Shown: positions 1 through 8,862 of the stretch, in pieces | How positions within the stretch are numbered: position 1 is the first letter of the stretch | How the letters are laid out: each line of letters opens with the position of its first letter | Source: Acidovorax defluvii | GTDB taxonomy: Bacteria; Pseudomonadota; Gammaproteobacteria; Burkholderiales; Burkholderiaceae_C | DNA length: 36,558 bases | Direction: 5' to 3' | Assembly: GCA_003268905.1 (NCBI GenBank) | Contig: QLTU01000029.1 | Coordinates: 1 to 36,558 of the forward strand | Position numbers and translations under genes: made by a program | Notes under the pieces: model-generated | The model's input: the letters and a program-made list of their open reading frames with translations, nothing else | Database searches by the model: none | Told to the model about the DNA's origin: nothing

Positions 1-95
1 GAAAGTCAATGAAATCAACGGTCTACCCAGACCACCCCCGCGCCAGTGCTAGCTTTGCGTACCGTCACTTATTGCACTGAAAACGAGGAGACCCC
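1..95. repeat. Terminal inverted repeat of an IS1071-like Tn3-family element, left copy
   Basis: This is a perfect reverse complement of the last 95 bases of the window. The outer tip, read on the minus strand, begins GGGGTCTCCTCGTTTTCAGT at position 95 and runs leftwards, so the element it belongs to lies to the left of the window. A GGGG tip is usual for Tn3-family ends. The assignment to IS1071, whose repeats are about 110 bp, is from memory of that element. The repeat may continue past the window edge. Confidence 0.8.
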
Positions 96-284
96 TTGGT
101 GGAGCAGGTGCTCACGCGGGCACAGGAGGTGGCAGGCACACCGCTGTTGGTGACGCCGCATTCGGGGACATTGCTTCGAGAGGCCGAGGCGCTGGAGGCG
201 ATTTCTAAGCTGATGAAACAGGTGAACCGGCGGGGGTTTTGGCAGGTGCGGCCACCGGGCGGGCCTGCATCTGGCCGGGAATGA
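96..284 (+). pseudogene. 3' fragment of an unrecognised gene cut by the IS1071-like end
   Basis: An open frame enters from the inverted repeat and ends in TGA at 282-284, giving about 62 residues rich in Leu, Val and Ala that end RGFWQVRPPGG. It has no ribosome binding site or credible start of its own. It begins exactly where the repeat tip ends at 95, so it is probably the C-terminal tail of a gene interrupted by the element. I do not recognise the family. It could also be a chance frame in GC-rich DNA. Confidence 0.4.
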
Positions 285-438
285 CAGAGTTGGTTCTAAC
301 CCAGACCCGTCGGCTGAGTGGGTCCTTGGTGAGGCGCTGTCCGGCTTAACCCTTCAGATCGGCACCGTCTTTCGGTCAGCCCAACCCCGAACCATAAACA
401 CAAAAATGTGAGCTTAACCACGCGCCATAGTGTTGGGG

Positions 439-467
439 TTGTGCGCAGATAACAATTTTGCTATCCT
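439..467 (+). promoter_or_regulatory. Probable sigma70 promoter and operator of the BREX operon
   Basis: A -35-like TTGTGC at 439-444 and a -10-like TATCCT at 462-467 are separated by 17 bp, about 30 bp ahead of the regulator start at 497. The imperfect palindrome GATAACAATTTTGCTATC (449-466) fills the spacer and overlaps the -10, as an autoregulatory operator would. Both boxes match the consensus only partly, so this is inferred from position and symmetry. Confidence 0.45.
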
Positions 468-496
468 GCGCATCACCCCGTTACTGTAGGTGCTCC

Positions 497-718
497 ATGG
501 TCCGCTGTCATCTGTCGACCCTCATGGGTCGCGACAAGCTTCGCATCTCCGACGTTTCGCGCCTCACCGGCCTGAATCGAAGCACTGTCACGTCCCTTTA
601 TAAGGAGACGGTGACGCGATTGGATGTGGCTGCCATCGACGCTCTCTGCAATCTTTTCCGCTGCCCCGTCGGCGAACTGTTCGAGCATGTGCCCGACGCC
701 GACAGGAGCCCTGCGTGA
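497..718 (+). CDS. Small Cro/C1-type HTH regulator heading the BREX operon
   Basis: This 73-residue protein is almost entirely one XRE-type helix-turn-helix domain. The segment RISDVSRLTGLNRSTVTSLY gives the two HTH helices, followed by IDALCNLFRCPVGELFEHVP, the usual end of YozG/Cro-like domains. The ATG at 497 is chosen because it places the protein about 30 bp after the promoter-like boxes and fits the family length. An in-frame start at 458 would overlap the predicted -10. The stop overlaps the pglW start by 4 bp (GTGA). The protein probably binds the palindrome at 449-466 and controls the BREX operon, a role like that of BrxR regulators although the fold is simpler. The regulatory role is inferred. 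Confidence 0.75.
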   Translation: MVRCHLSTLMGRDKLRISDVSRLTGLNRSTVTSLYKETVTRLDVAAIDALCNLFRCPVGELFEHVPDADRSPA

Positions 719-3700
719 CGCTCAATGCAAACCGTTGGCATGTCATTTCCGAGTCCAACTTTGCATGGGAACGCGAAGCACTCGAATGGCTCCGAACCCA
801 TCTGCCCGACCGTGACCCCTGGCATGTTTGGACCAACTTCGAGTTCATTGACGACGAAGGCAAGGTCAACGAGGTGGACGCCCTGGTGTTGTCACCGGCG
901 GGCCTCTTCCTGGTCGAGATTAAAAGCCGCCCCGGCGTGCTGCGCGGCGACGCGCACAGCTGGACCTGGACCACGGATGGCCGCAGCTCCACCTACGACA
1001 ACCCGCTGATTCTTGCGAACCGCAAGGCCAAGCGCCTGGCCAGCCTGCTGCGGCGCCAGTCGGCCATCATGAAGGCGAAGGTGAGGTTGCCCTTTGTGGA
1101 GCCAGCCATCTTTCTCTCATCCTCCAGCCTGGCATGCAAGTTGGAGGGGCTGGCCAAGTCCGCCACCTATCAACATGGGCGACCGGGTTCGTTGGACGAC
1201 CCGGGAATTGTGGGCGCCCTCAGTAATGGCATCACCGTCCAGGGCATCGCACCGGTGGACGCTACGCAAGCGCGCGCCATTGGCAGGGCGGTGATTGAGG
1301 CGGGTATACGACCCTCCAACAAGCACCGCCAGGTCGGCGATTACAAGCTGACAAGGCTCGCGGCTGAAGGGGAGGGCTTTCAGGATTGGGATGCTGGCCA
1401 TGTCAGCGTCGACACCATTCAACGCCGCGTGCGCATCTACACCGTGGCTTCGGCGTCCACGCCAGAGGTCCGCGCGGCCCGCCTGCGCCAGGCGCGTCGC
1501 GAGTTCGAAGTGCTCGAAGGCATTGACCACCCGGGCATCCTGCGCGTCAACGACCTGAAAGAAACTGAACTCGGCCCGGCGCTGATCTTCGACCACGACC
1601 CGAAGGCCGTGCGCCTGGACCACTTGCTGCACGAAAAAGGCAAGACGCTTACCGTTACCCAGCGCTTGCAGATGGTCCGCGACATTGCCGAGACGTTGAA
1701 GTACGCGCATTCCAAGCGGCTCTACCACCGCGCCCTGGGGCCGCAGAGCATCCTGGTGCATGGCGTGGACACTGGCGCGCTGCATCTGCGACTGATGAAC
1801 TGGCAAACAGCATCGCGCAACGTGGGTAGCTCCGCCTCACCCAACACCGTGCACCGCACCACCGGCACGCGCCACGTAGAAGACTATGTCGAAGACCCGG
1901 GCCTGCTCTACCTGGCGCCCGAAACCACCCGGGCCGACCCCTCCCAAGGTGCCAGCCTGGACGTGTTCTCGCTCGGCTGCATTGCCTTCTACATCTTTAC
2001 GAGTCAGCCTCCGGCAGAGTCCACGCTGGAGTTGTCCGAAAAACTGCGCGCAGGGCAGGGCCTTCGCCTGTCAGACACCCTCGATGGCTGCGGCGCCCGC
2101 ACGCAAGAGCTGATCCAGTTCGCCACTGCGCCCGACCTGCTGGCGCGCTACGACACCATCCAAGGATTCCTCGACGACCTCGATCTGGTGGAGGACGAAC
2201 TCACCACGCCCGACCCCGAAGCCACGGTAGACCCCAGCATCGCCAGCACCGGCGACCGACTCGAAGGCGGGTTCACCGTTATCAAACGCGCGGGGCGTGG
2301 ATCTTCTTGCGACGCCCTGCTGGTACGCCGCGACGGCAGCGATGAAGAAAGCGTGCTCAAAGTCGCTATCGATATCGGTCACAACGAGCGCCTCCTGGCC
2401 GAGGGCGAGGTACTGGCCCGCCTGCACCACCACAACATCGTTGCCCACCGCGAGACCCTCACCGTCGCTGGCCGCACCGCGCTACTGCTCAAAAGTGCGG
2501 GTGACAAAAACCTTGCGCAAAAGCTCAAGCAAGAAGGCCGTCTGTCGCTCGACATGCTGCAACGCTTTGGCGAAGAGCTGATCGAAGCCGTTAACCACCT
2601 TGAAGCCGAAGGCGTTGCCCACCGCGACATCAAGCCTGAAAACATCGGCATTGCAGAAAACCGCAACAAAAAGCTGCAACTGGTTCTGTTCGACTTCTCG
2701 CTGTGCCGCACCCCGGCTGACAACATCACGGCCGGCACCCACCCTTACCTTGACCCCTTCCTGTCCCTGCGCAAACCGCCGCGTTGGGACTTGTATGCCG
2801 AGCGCTTTGCCCTGGCCGTCACGCTCTACGAAATGGCCGTAGGCCAGCCCCCGGTGTGGGGCGATGGCCAGACCTCGCCCGCCATGCTTGACGTCGAAGC
2901 CACCATCGAGAAAGACGTATTCGACCCCGTCACGCGCGAAGGCTTCACCCGCTTTTTTGAAAAGTCCCTCAAGCGCGACTACCGCGAGCGGTTCGACAAC
3001 GCCGAAGACATGCTCCGCGCCTGGCGCGCCATTTTTACGGCACGCCAGACAGCTCACCCCAGCGACACCACGCCCGCCAGTGGCCTTGCTGCCATTGCCC
3101 CCACGGCCAGCCCGCAGACCACCATGGCCGAGCTGGGCTACACCCTCGAAGCCCAAGACGTGCTGGAGCGCATGGGCGTGCACAACGCCCGCCAATTGCT
3201 GGCGGTAGACCGCATCAAGTTCCGCTACCTCAAGGGCGTGGGCGACAAAATCCGCAAGGAGATCCGCCTCACAGCCAAAGAACTGGCCCGCCTGCGGCCC
3301 GACCTTACCCAAGGCCGCAGCATTGCGAACGATGCTGACGACGAGGCCGACCGCGCCGTCAGCATCGACGCGCTGGCCAGCCAGCTGCTGCCCCGCCGCC
3401 CCGCAGGCGATGACCGCCCTGAAGAGGCAGCCCTGGCCTACTACTTGGGCCTGGACGACGCCGTCAAAGCCGGTGCCTGGCCCAGCCTGGGCGACGCCGC
3501 CCAGGCGGGCGAAGTCGAACGTGCCACCCTCACCGTCACCCTGGTCAAAGCCCGCGAGCGTTGGCTCAAAAACCCTGCCTTTACCGAACTGCGGCTCCAG
3601 CTAGACACCCTGGTGCGCAGCCAAGGCCAGGTGATGAGTGCGCAAGAGGGCGCCTTGGCCCTGCTGGCCCTGCGCGGCTGCGCCTCGCAAGACGAAGCTG

Positions 3701-4944
3701 AGCGCCTGCGCCTTGCCACCGCCGTGCTGCGCGCAGCGCTGGAGGCCGAGTCCCACCTCGACCAGCCCCGGTTTGAAGCCTACGACCACCAACCCCACGC
3801 GCTCATTGCCAGCGCTGCCCCCTGGGCCGACTACGCCCGCCAGCTCGGCACCGCCGCCGATGCCTGCGCGCTGGCCGACCCCCTGCTGCCACCGCCCCGC
3901 GTGCTCGAGATGCTGGAAGGCGTGCCCCTGCCGTCCCCCGAACAACTGGGTGGGGCAGCTCCACAACCCCTGCTGCCCACCCGCCTGCTGCGCCTGGCGG
4001 CCTCGGCATCGCGCAAGGCCGCAGTCTCCAGCCGGCAAGAGATGTACGCCAGGGGCATGGCCCCACTGCAGGCGCTGCGCCAATCGCTGGGTGCGCTGGT
4101 GGGCGCGCCAGAACTGCGCGTCAAAGACCTGCAAGACCGCGTGCGCGGCCGCTACCCCGAGGCATCGCCCCTGCCAGACCGCCCCAGCCTGGACCGCCTG
4201 CTCGAAGAAGCCGGTGCGCCACTCACCTGGGACGTAACCGGCGCCGATGGCCGGGGCACCTACCGCCTGGCCACTCTGGGCCGTGGCCAGACAGCGGGCA
4301 CCACCACCCAGTTCTCGCGCCAGACCACGCAACTCAGCACCCACCTGACGCCAGAGGGCGACGCAGCCCAGGCTGCTGCGGTGGAAGAACGCCTGCAACG
4401 CACGCTGCAACAAGGCGGCTTGCTTGTGCTCACCGTGCACCCGCGCCTGGCCCGCCATGCCGATGCCGAGCTGCAGCGCCGCTTTGCCACCGTGCAACGC
4501 ATCAACTTCGATGCCCTGCTGCTGACTGAACTGCGCGCCCAAGCCCAAGCCATGAAGGTGGACTGGGCCGTGGTGCTGCAGGCCGACGCCGCCGAGCGCA
4601 CCAGCCGCCACTGGACCAACCTGCAGCGCCTGGTGCAGCGCACCCTGCCAGCCTTGCGCACCGCCTTGCTGCACAGCTCCCAGCCCATCTTGCTGGTGTG
4701 CGCGGGCCTGCTCGCGCGGTACAGCCTGATGCACCTCGTCACCGAGCTGGAGGAACACGCCGGCCGCCCCGGCCACACGCCCAGCGCCTGGCTGCTACTG
4801 CCCACCAGCGCCCAGGGCCTGCCCACCATCGACGGCGTGGCCGTGCCCCTGGTCAACAACATCAACAACGCCCGCGCCTTGGCACTGCCGCAGGCCTGGG
4901 TAGAAAACCAGCACCGCGCCGCCCCAGTGGCGGCGCTGGCATGA
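715..4944 (+). CDS. pglW: BREX-2 PglW: NERD domain plus tandem protein kinase domains
   Basis: This 1409-residue protein is the Ser/Thr kinase component of BREX type 2 (Pgl). Residues about 12-105 form a NERD nuclease-related domain with D55 and E68-x-K70. A first kinase-like domain (about 220-500) looks inactive: the HRD position reads HRA (338-340) and no DFG is visible. A second kinase domain (about 525-770) has the ATP lysine in VLKVA (K549), HRDIKPEN (636-643) and DFS (660-662) in place of DFG. A helix-hairpin-helix-like stretch follows near 815-850. The last 500 residues are Ala/Leu rich and not assigned. The start is GTG with AGGAG at 704-708, overlapping the upstream regulator stop. 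PglW is known to phosphorylate in the Pgl system; its exact substrate here is unknown. The size, NERD and double kinase layout make the call firm. Confidence 0.93.
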   Translation: MTLNANRWHVISESNFAWEREALEWLRTHLPDRDPWHVWTNFEFIDDEGKVNEVDALVLSPAGLFLVEIKSRPGVLRGDAHSWTWTTDGRSSTYDNPLILANRKAKRLASLLRRQSAIMKAKVRLPFVEPAIFLSSSSLACKLEGLAKSATYQHGRPGSLDDPGIVGALSNGITVQGIAPVDATQARAIGRAVIEAGIRPSNKHRQVGDYKLTRLAAEGEGFQDWDAGHVSVDTIQRRVRIYTVASASTPEVRAARLRQARREFEVLEGIDHPGILRVNDLKETELGPALIFDHDPKAVRLDHLLHEKGKTLTVTQRLQMVRDIAETLKYAHSKRLYHRALGPQSILVHGVDTGALHLRLMNWQTASRNVGSSASPNTVHRTTGTRHVEDYVEDPGLLYLAPETTRADPSQGASLDVFSLGCIAFYIFTSQPPAESTLELSEKLRAGQGLRLSDTLDGCGARTQELIQFATAPDLLARYDTIQGFLDDLDLVEDELTTPDPEATVDPSIASTGDRLEGGFTVIKRAGRGSSCDALLVRRDGSDEESVLKVAIDIGHNERLLAEGEVLARLHHHNIVAHRETLTVAGRTALLLKSAGDKNLAQKLKQEGRLSLDMLQRFGEELIEAVNHLEAEGVAHRDIKPENIGIAENRNKKLQLVLFDFSLCRTPADNITAGTHPYLDPFLSLRKPPRWDLYAERFALAVTLYEMAVGQPPVWGDGQTSPAMLDVEATIEKDVFDPVTREGFTRFFEKSLKRDYRERFDNAEDMLRAWRAIFTARQTAHPSDTTPASGLAAIAPTASPQTTMAELGYTLEAQDVLERMGVHNARQLLAVDRIKFRYLKGVGDKIRKEIRLTAKELARLRPDLTQGRSIANDADDEADRAVSIDALASQLLPRRPAGDDRPEEAALAYYLGLDDAVKAGAWPSLGDAAQAGEVERATLTVTLVKARERWLKNPAFTELRLQLDTLVRSQGQVMSAQEGALALLALRGCASQDEAERLRLATAVLRAALEAESHLDQPRFEAYDHQPHALIASAAPWADYARQLGTAADACALADPLLPPPRVLEMLEGVPLPSPEQLGGAAPQPLLPTRLLRLAASASRKAAVSSRQEMYARGMAPLQALRQSLGALVGAPELRVKDLQDRVRGRYPEASPLPDRPSLDRLLEEAGAPLTWDVTGADGRGTYRLATLGRGQTAGTTTQFSRQTTQLSTHLTPEGDAAQAAAVEERLQRTLQQGGLLVLTVHPRLARHADAELQRRFATVQRINFDALLLTELRAQAQAMKVDWAVVLQADAAERTSRHWTNLQRLVQRTLPALRTALLHSSQPILLVCAGLLARYSLMHLVTELEEHAGRPGHTPSAWLLLPTSAQGLPTIDGVAVPLVNNINNARALALPQAWVENQHRAAPVAALA

Positions 4945-4952
4945 ATAAGCAT

Positions 4953-5003
4953 CAAATCTGCCTCTAGCGCCTACTGGGTAAGCGCGAGCAGCTATCAAAT
5001 TTG
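4953..5003. repeat. Comamonadaceae-type palindromic intergenic repeat, copy 1
   Basis: An imperfect hairpin with TAGCGC and GCGC half-sites around a short loop fills most of the 81 bp between pglW and pglX. On the minus strand it starts TTTGATAGCTGCTCGCGCTT and ends near GGAGGC-like AGAGGCAG. Two related copies lie inside pglX (7427-7475 and 7605-7653) in the opposite orientation. I recall repeats of this design as common between genes in Acidovorax, Polaromonas and relatives. Confidence 0.7.
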
Positions 5004-5025
5004 AAGAAAACCAAGGCCGCCTTTC

Positions 5026-8000
5026 ATGATCCACGCCCCCCAACTGCTGGCCGACCTGACGCGCCTGCTCAAACGCCTCGAAGCCGACCTGCTGCAGCGC
5101 ATTGAAGAGGTTCCCGACCTCAAAGCCAGCCTGCAAGCCGAATGGCAGGCCGCGCGCGACGCCGAGCGCTGCGCCGAAACCTTTGAGAGCTGGGTGGACC
5201 AGGTCATCACCCAATCGGGCGTGCACTGGCTGCTCAGCTGCGTGTTCTTGCGCTTTATGGAGGACAACCAGCTGGTAGAGCGCCCCTGGCTAGGCGGCAC
5301 GCCGGGTTCAGGCCGCCTGGCGCTGGCACGCGACCGGCACCACGCCTACTTTCAGGCCCACCCGCACGAGAGCGACCGCGACTACCTGCTGGCCGCCTTT
5401 CGCGAAGCGGGCCACCTGCCCGGCCTGCAGACCTTTTTTGACGAAGCGCACAACCCCGTTTTTCGCCTGGGCATCAGCGGCGATGCCGCCATGGCGCTGC
5501 TCAAATTTTGGTGGGAGGTGAACGCCGACACCGGCGCCCTGCAGCACGACTTTACCGACCCGGCCTGGAACACCCGCTTTCTGGGCGACCTGTACCAAGA
5601 CCTGAGCGAGGCCACGCGCAAGCGCTACGCCCTGCTGCAAACGCCCGAGTTTGTCGAAGAATTCATCCTCGACCGTACCCTCACGCCCGCGCTGCGCGAA
5701 TTTGGCTACCGCGAGGTGCGCCTGATTGACCCCACCTGCGGATCGGGCCACTTTTTGCTGGGTGCCTTCCACCGCCTGCTGGCCGAATGGCAGCGCAATG
5801 AGCCTGCACGCAACCCCGTGGACTTGGCGCAAAAAGCGCTGGACGCCGTGGCCGGTGTGGACTTGAACCCCTTTGCCGTGGCCATTGCGCGCTTTCGGCT
5901 GCTGGTGGCCGCCTTGCAGGCCAGCGGCGTGCAGCGCCTGGCCAACGCGCACAACTTTCAAATATCCGTGGCCATTGGCGACAGCCTGCTGCACGGCACC
6001 CGCTTTGGCCTCACGCAAAGCCAAGACCTGTTTGACGCCGCCCAAACCCACGCCGACACCGGCCTGGCCCACGCCTACGCCAGCGAAGACCTGGCCCAAG
6101 TGCAGCGCATTCTGGGCCGCCAGTACCACGCCGTGGTGGGCAACCCGCCGTACATCGTTGTCAAAGACGCGGCGCTGAATGCCGCTTACCGCCAAAAATA
6201 CGCCAGCTGCCACATGAAGTATTCGCTGGGCGCACCGTTCACCGAGCGGTTCTTTGACCTGGCTGTGACGGGCGCCGGTGGGCAGGGCGCGGGCTTTGTC
6301 GGGCTGATTACCGCCAACAGCTTTATGAAGCGCGAGTTTGGTTCGAAGTTGATCGAGCAGGTGCTGCCCCGGCTGGACCTGACCCATGTGGTGGACACCA
6401 GCGTCGCCAAGATTCCCGGTCATGGCACGCCTACCGTCATCTTGCTGGGGCGCCACCGCCCGCCTGTGGATGCGGTCGTACGTACCGTGATGGGCATTAA
6501 AGGAGAACCTAGCGAACCCGCCGACCCGGCGAAGGGACTTGTCTGGAGTGCCATCGTCGGCCAGATCGATCAGGCGGGCAGCGAAAGCGACTTTGTCAGC
6601 GTCGTCGATACGCCACGAGCGACTTTGGGCAAGCACCCATGGAGCATGGGCGGTGGTGGTGCAGCTGATGTGAGCGAGATGCTTGCATCAGTAGCAAGCC
6701 AGACACTTGGCAACGTGGTGCAGGAGATCGGTGTTTTTGGTATGACCAACGCAGACGAAGTGATCTTGGCTCCTACATCAGCGTTTTCTCGTCGGGGCGT
6801 GGAGTCACGCTTTACTCGCGGGATGGTCTTGGGAGACCTCGTTCGAGACTGGTCTATTACACCTGCTGAAGCAGCCTTGTTTCCCTACGATGCTCAGGGG
6901 ATTGTTTCTCTCGACGACGCTCCGGGTCTTGCCGCATGGATGTGGCCGTGTCGCACCGTACTGGGTAATCGAGCGACCTTTGCAAAATTGACTTACTTTC
7001 AAGAAGGCCGTCCTTGGTGGGAATGGCACCAAATTGCGTTGAGACGTGCGATTGGCCCAACCATAACCTTTGCCTTCGTCGCAACCCACAACCACTTTGT
7101 GCTGGATCGTGGCGGGAAAGTATTCAACCGTTCTGCCCCGATCATTAAGCTGCCCGTCGGCAGCAGCGAAGATGAGCACTTGGGGTTGCTTGGGCTGCTC
7201 AATTCCTCGGTGGCATGCTTTTGGATGCAGCAGGTGTTTCATAACAAAGGTGGGCCAGGTGGCGGCAGCAGCAAAGATGAGAAGTGGCACGACTTCTTTG
7301 AATTTGCCTCTACAAAGATGGCTGACTTGCCCATTTGCGCTGGTCGCCCTCTGACTAGCGCCCGCCAGCTCGACACCCTGGCCCAGCAACTGGCCCGCGT
7401 GCAGCCCGCTGCCCTGCTTGCTTCTGATTTGATAGCTGGTAGCGCTGATCCAGAAAGCGCTGGAGGCCAATTTGACCCTCAAAGCCCTGCCGCCACCGCA
7501 CCCCTGCCCAGCCGCGCCAGCCTGGACGCCGCCCGCGCCCAGGCCGAGCAACTGCGCGGCCAGATGATGGCCTGGCAAGAAGAACTGGACTGGGAATGCT
7601 ACGGTTTGTATAGCTGCTTGCGCTTGCCAGATAAGCGCTGCAGCCCGTTTTTATCTATAAATCCGCCAACCATCGCACTGGGCCAACGCGCCTTTGAAAT
7701 CGTGATGGCCCGCCGCATGGCCGCAGGAAGTCTGCAAACCAAATGGTTTGAGTGGTTGCACATTCAACCCGTCACTGAAATTCCCGCGCATTGGCCCGCT
7801 GATTACCGCGAAGTGGTGCAACGGCGTATTGCTGCCATCGAGTCAGATCGCAGCATTGGCTTGATGGAATCGGCGGGCTGCAAGCGCCGTTGGGAAGCGA
7901 CCCCTTGGGAAACATTGGAACAAGCCGCCCTGCGGGATGCCCTGCTGGCCCGGCTGGAAGCGCCCACGCTATGGCCCGCCAGCGTTGAGCAGCCCGCGCA

Positions 8001-8862
8001 GCTCACCAGCACTGCCCGCCTGGCCGACACCGTGGCCCGCGACGCCGCCTTTATCCACCTGGCGGCTCTCTACGCGGGACACACCGATTTCGACCTGCCG
8101 CAATTGGTGGCCGAACGGGTGGCCAGCGAAGCCGTGCCCGCCTTGCCCGCCCAGCGCTACACCGACACTGGCCTGCGCAAACGCCAGCAATGGCAAGCCA
8201 CTTGGGCACGGCAACGACTCGAAGACGCCATCGACGCAGAGATAGACCAAGCCGAACAGGTGCGCCGCCAAGAGCTGATAGACATCGTCACCCAGCAAGC
8301 CGCCGAGCATGGCAAGCAACCGGATGCCGATGCGCTGGCCTGGGTGCAAGAAACCCTGAACAAAGAGTTTGTGCCCCTGCGCAAAGAGCGCAAAGCGCAA
8401 GAAGTTGGCCCCATCCCCGTGCCGCCCAAGTACCAGAGCAAAGACTTTCTGAAAGCCGATGTCTGGCGCCTGCGCGGCGGCCTGGACGTGCCCAAAGAGC
8501 GTTGGGTCAGCTACCCCGGCTGCGAGCGTGGGGCCGACGGCAGCCTGGTCATCGCCTGGGCCGGCTGGAACCACCTGCAACAAGCCACCGCCGTGGCCGC
8601 CTACTACCTGGACATGAAAGACAGCGAAGGCTGGGAAGCCGCCCGTCTGCAACCCCTGCTGGCCAGCCTGCTGGAGCTGGTGCCCTGGCTGGAGCAGTGG
8701 CACAACGACCTCGACCCCGTGTTCAACGCGCGCATGGGCGACTACTACCGCAGCTTCGTCACCGAAGAAGCGCGGGCGCTGGGCTTTACGCTGGAGGATT
8801 TGCAGGGGTGGAGGCCGGCTGCAGCACCAGCTCGGCGTGGACGGCGGCGGACGGTCTCGTGA
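5026..8862 (+). CDS. pglX: BREX-2 adenine-specific DNA methyltransferase PglX
   Basis: This 1278-residue protein is the N6-adenine methyltransferase that marks host DNA in BREX. The S-adenosylmethionine motif DPTCGSGHFLLG starts at residue 235 and the catalytic NPPY is at 373-376. The region around 850-930 (EELDWECY, ALGQRAFEIVMARRMAAG, ITEIPAHWPADY-like) is typical of BREX-2 PglX. The ATG at 5026 lacks a strong ribosome binding site, and 81 bp with a repeat separate it from pglW. Two copies of the intergenic repeat are embedded in frame near residues 801-817 and 860-876, lengthening or replacing local linker sequence. The methyltransferase motifs are untouched. The stop overlaps the HEPN gene start (GTGA). 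Confidence 0.95.
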   Translation: MIHAPQLLADLTRLLKRLEADLLQRIEEVPDLKASLQAEWQAARDAERCAETFESWVDQVITQSGVHWLLSCVFLRFMEDNQLVERPWLGGTPGSGRLALARDRHHAYFQAHPHESDRDYLLAAFREAGHLPGLQTFFDEAHNPVFRLGISGDAAMALLKFWWEVNADTGALQHDFTDPAWNTRFLGDLYQDLSEATRKRYALLQTPEFVEEFILDRTLTPALREFGYREVRLIDPTCGSGHFLLGAFHRLLAEWQRNEPARNPVDLAQKALDAVAGVDLNPFAVAIARFRLLVAALQASGVQRLANAHNFQISVAIGDSLLHGTRFGLTQSQDLFDAAQTHADTGLAHAYASEDLAQVQRILGRQYHAVVGNPPYIVVKDAALNAAYRQKYASCHMKYSLGAPFTERFFDLAVTGAGGQGAGFVGLITANSFMKREFGSKLIEQVLPRLDLTHVVDTSVAKIPGHGTPTVILLGRHRPPVDAVVRTVMGIKGEPSEPADPAKGLVWSAIVGQIDQAGSESDFVSVVDTPRATLGKHPWSMGGGGAADVSEMLASVASQTLGNVVQEIGVFGMTNADEVILAPTSAFSRRGVESRFTRGMVLGDLVRDWSITPAEAALFPYDAQGIVSLDDAPGLAAWMWPCRTVLGNRATFAKLTYFQEGRPWWEWHQIALRRAIGPTITFAFVATHNHFVLDRGGKVFNRSAPIIKLPVGSSEDEHLGLLGLLNSSVACFWMQQVFHNKGGPGGGSSKDEKWHDFFEFASTKMADLPICAGRPLTSARQLDTLAQQLARVQPAALLASDLIAGSADPESAGGQFDPQSPAATAPLPSRASLDAARAQAEQLRGQMMAWQEELDWECYGLYSCLRLPDKRCSPFLSINPPTIALGQRAFEIVMARRMAAGSLQTKWFEWLHIQPVTEIPAHWPADYREVVQRRIAAIESDRSIGLMESAGCKRRWEATPWETLEQAALRDALLARLEAPTLWPASVEQPAQLTSTARLADTVARDAAFIHLAALYAGHTDFDLPQLVAERVASEAVPALPAQRYTDTGLRKRQQWQATWARQRLEDAIDAEIDQAEQVRRQELIDIVTQQAAEHGKQPDADALAWVQETLNKEFVPLRKERKAQEVGPIPVPPKYQSKDFLKADVWRLRGGLDVPKERWVSYPGCERGADGSLVIAWAGWNHLQQATAVAAYYLDMKDSEGWEAARLQPLLASLLELVPWLEQWHNDLDPVFNARMGDYYRSFVTEEARALGFTLEDLQGWRPAAAPARRGRRRTVS
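7427..7475. repeat. Palindromic repeat copy 2, inside pglX
   Basis: The sequence TTTGATAGCTGGTAGCGCTG followed by AGCGCTGGAGGCC matches the reverse strand of the intergenic copy at 4953-5003. It is read in frame as about 16 residues (DLIAGSADPESAGGQFD) in a linker region of PglX. It brings no stop codon. Confidence 0.7.
7605..7653. repeat. Palindromic repeat copy 3, inside pglX
   Basis: TATAGCTGCTTGCGCTTGCC followed by AGATAAGCGCTGCAG shows the same hairpin design as copies 1 and 2 and lies 130 bp after copy 2 in the same orientation. It encodes about LYSCLRLPDKRCSPFL, just after EELDWECY, where PglX relatives that I remember have a short acidic loop. Confidence 0.7.

Noticed and set aside
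3601..4776. Long minus-strand open frame (391 codons) opposite pglW
   Set aside because: Low-complexity Gly/Gln/Ala/His composition, antisense to a confidently assigned gene; a GC-rich shadow.
5308..6636. Minus-strand open frame of 442 codons opposite pglX
   Set aside because: Overlaps the methyltransferase motifs on the other strand and has shadow-like composition.
8190..8858. Extended upstream start for the HEPN gene inside pglX
   Set aside because: The upstream part is Arg/Pro/His-rich out-of-frame pglX; GTG 8859 with the 4-bp overlap explains the gene better.
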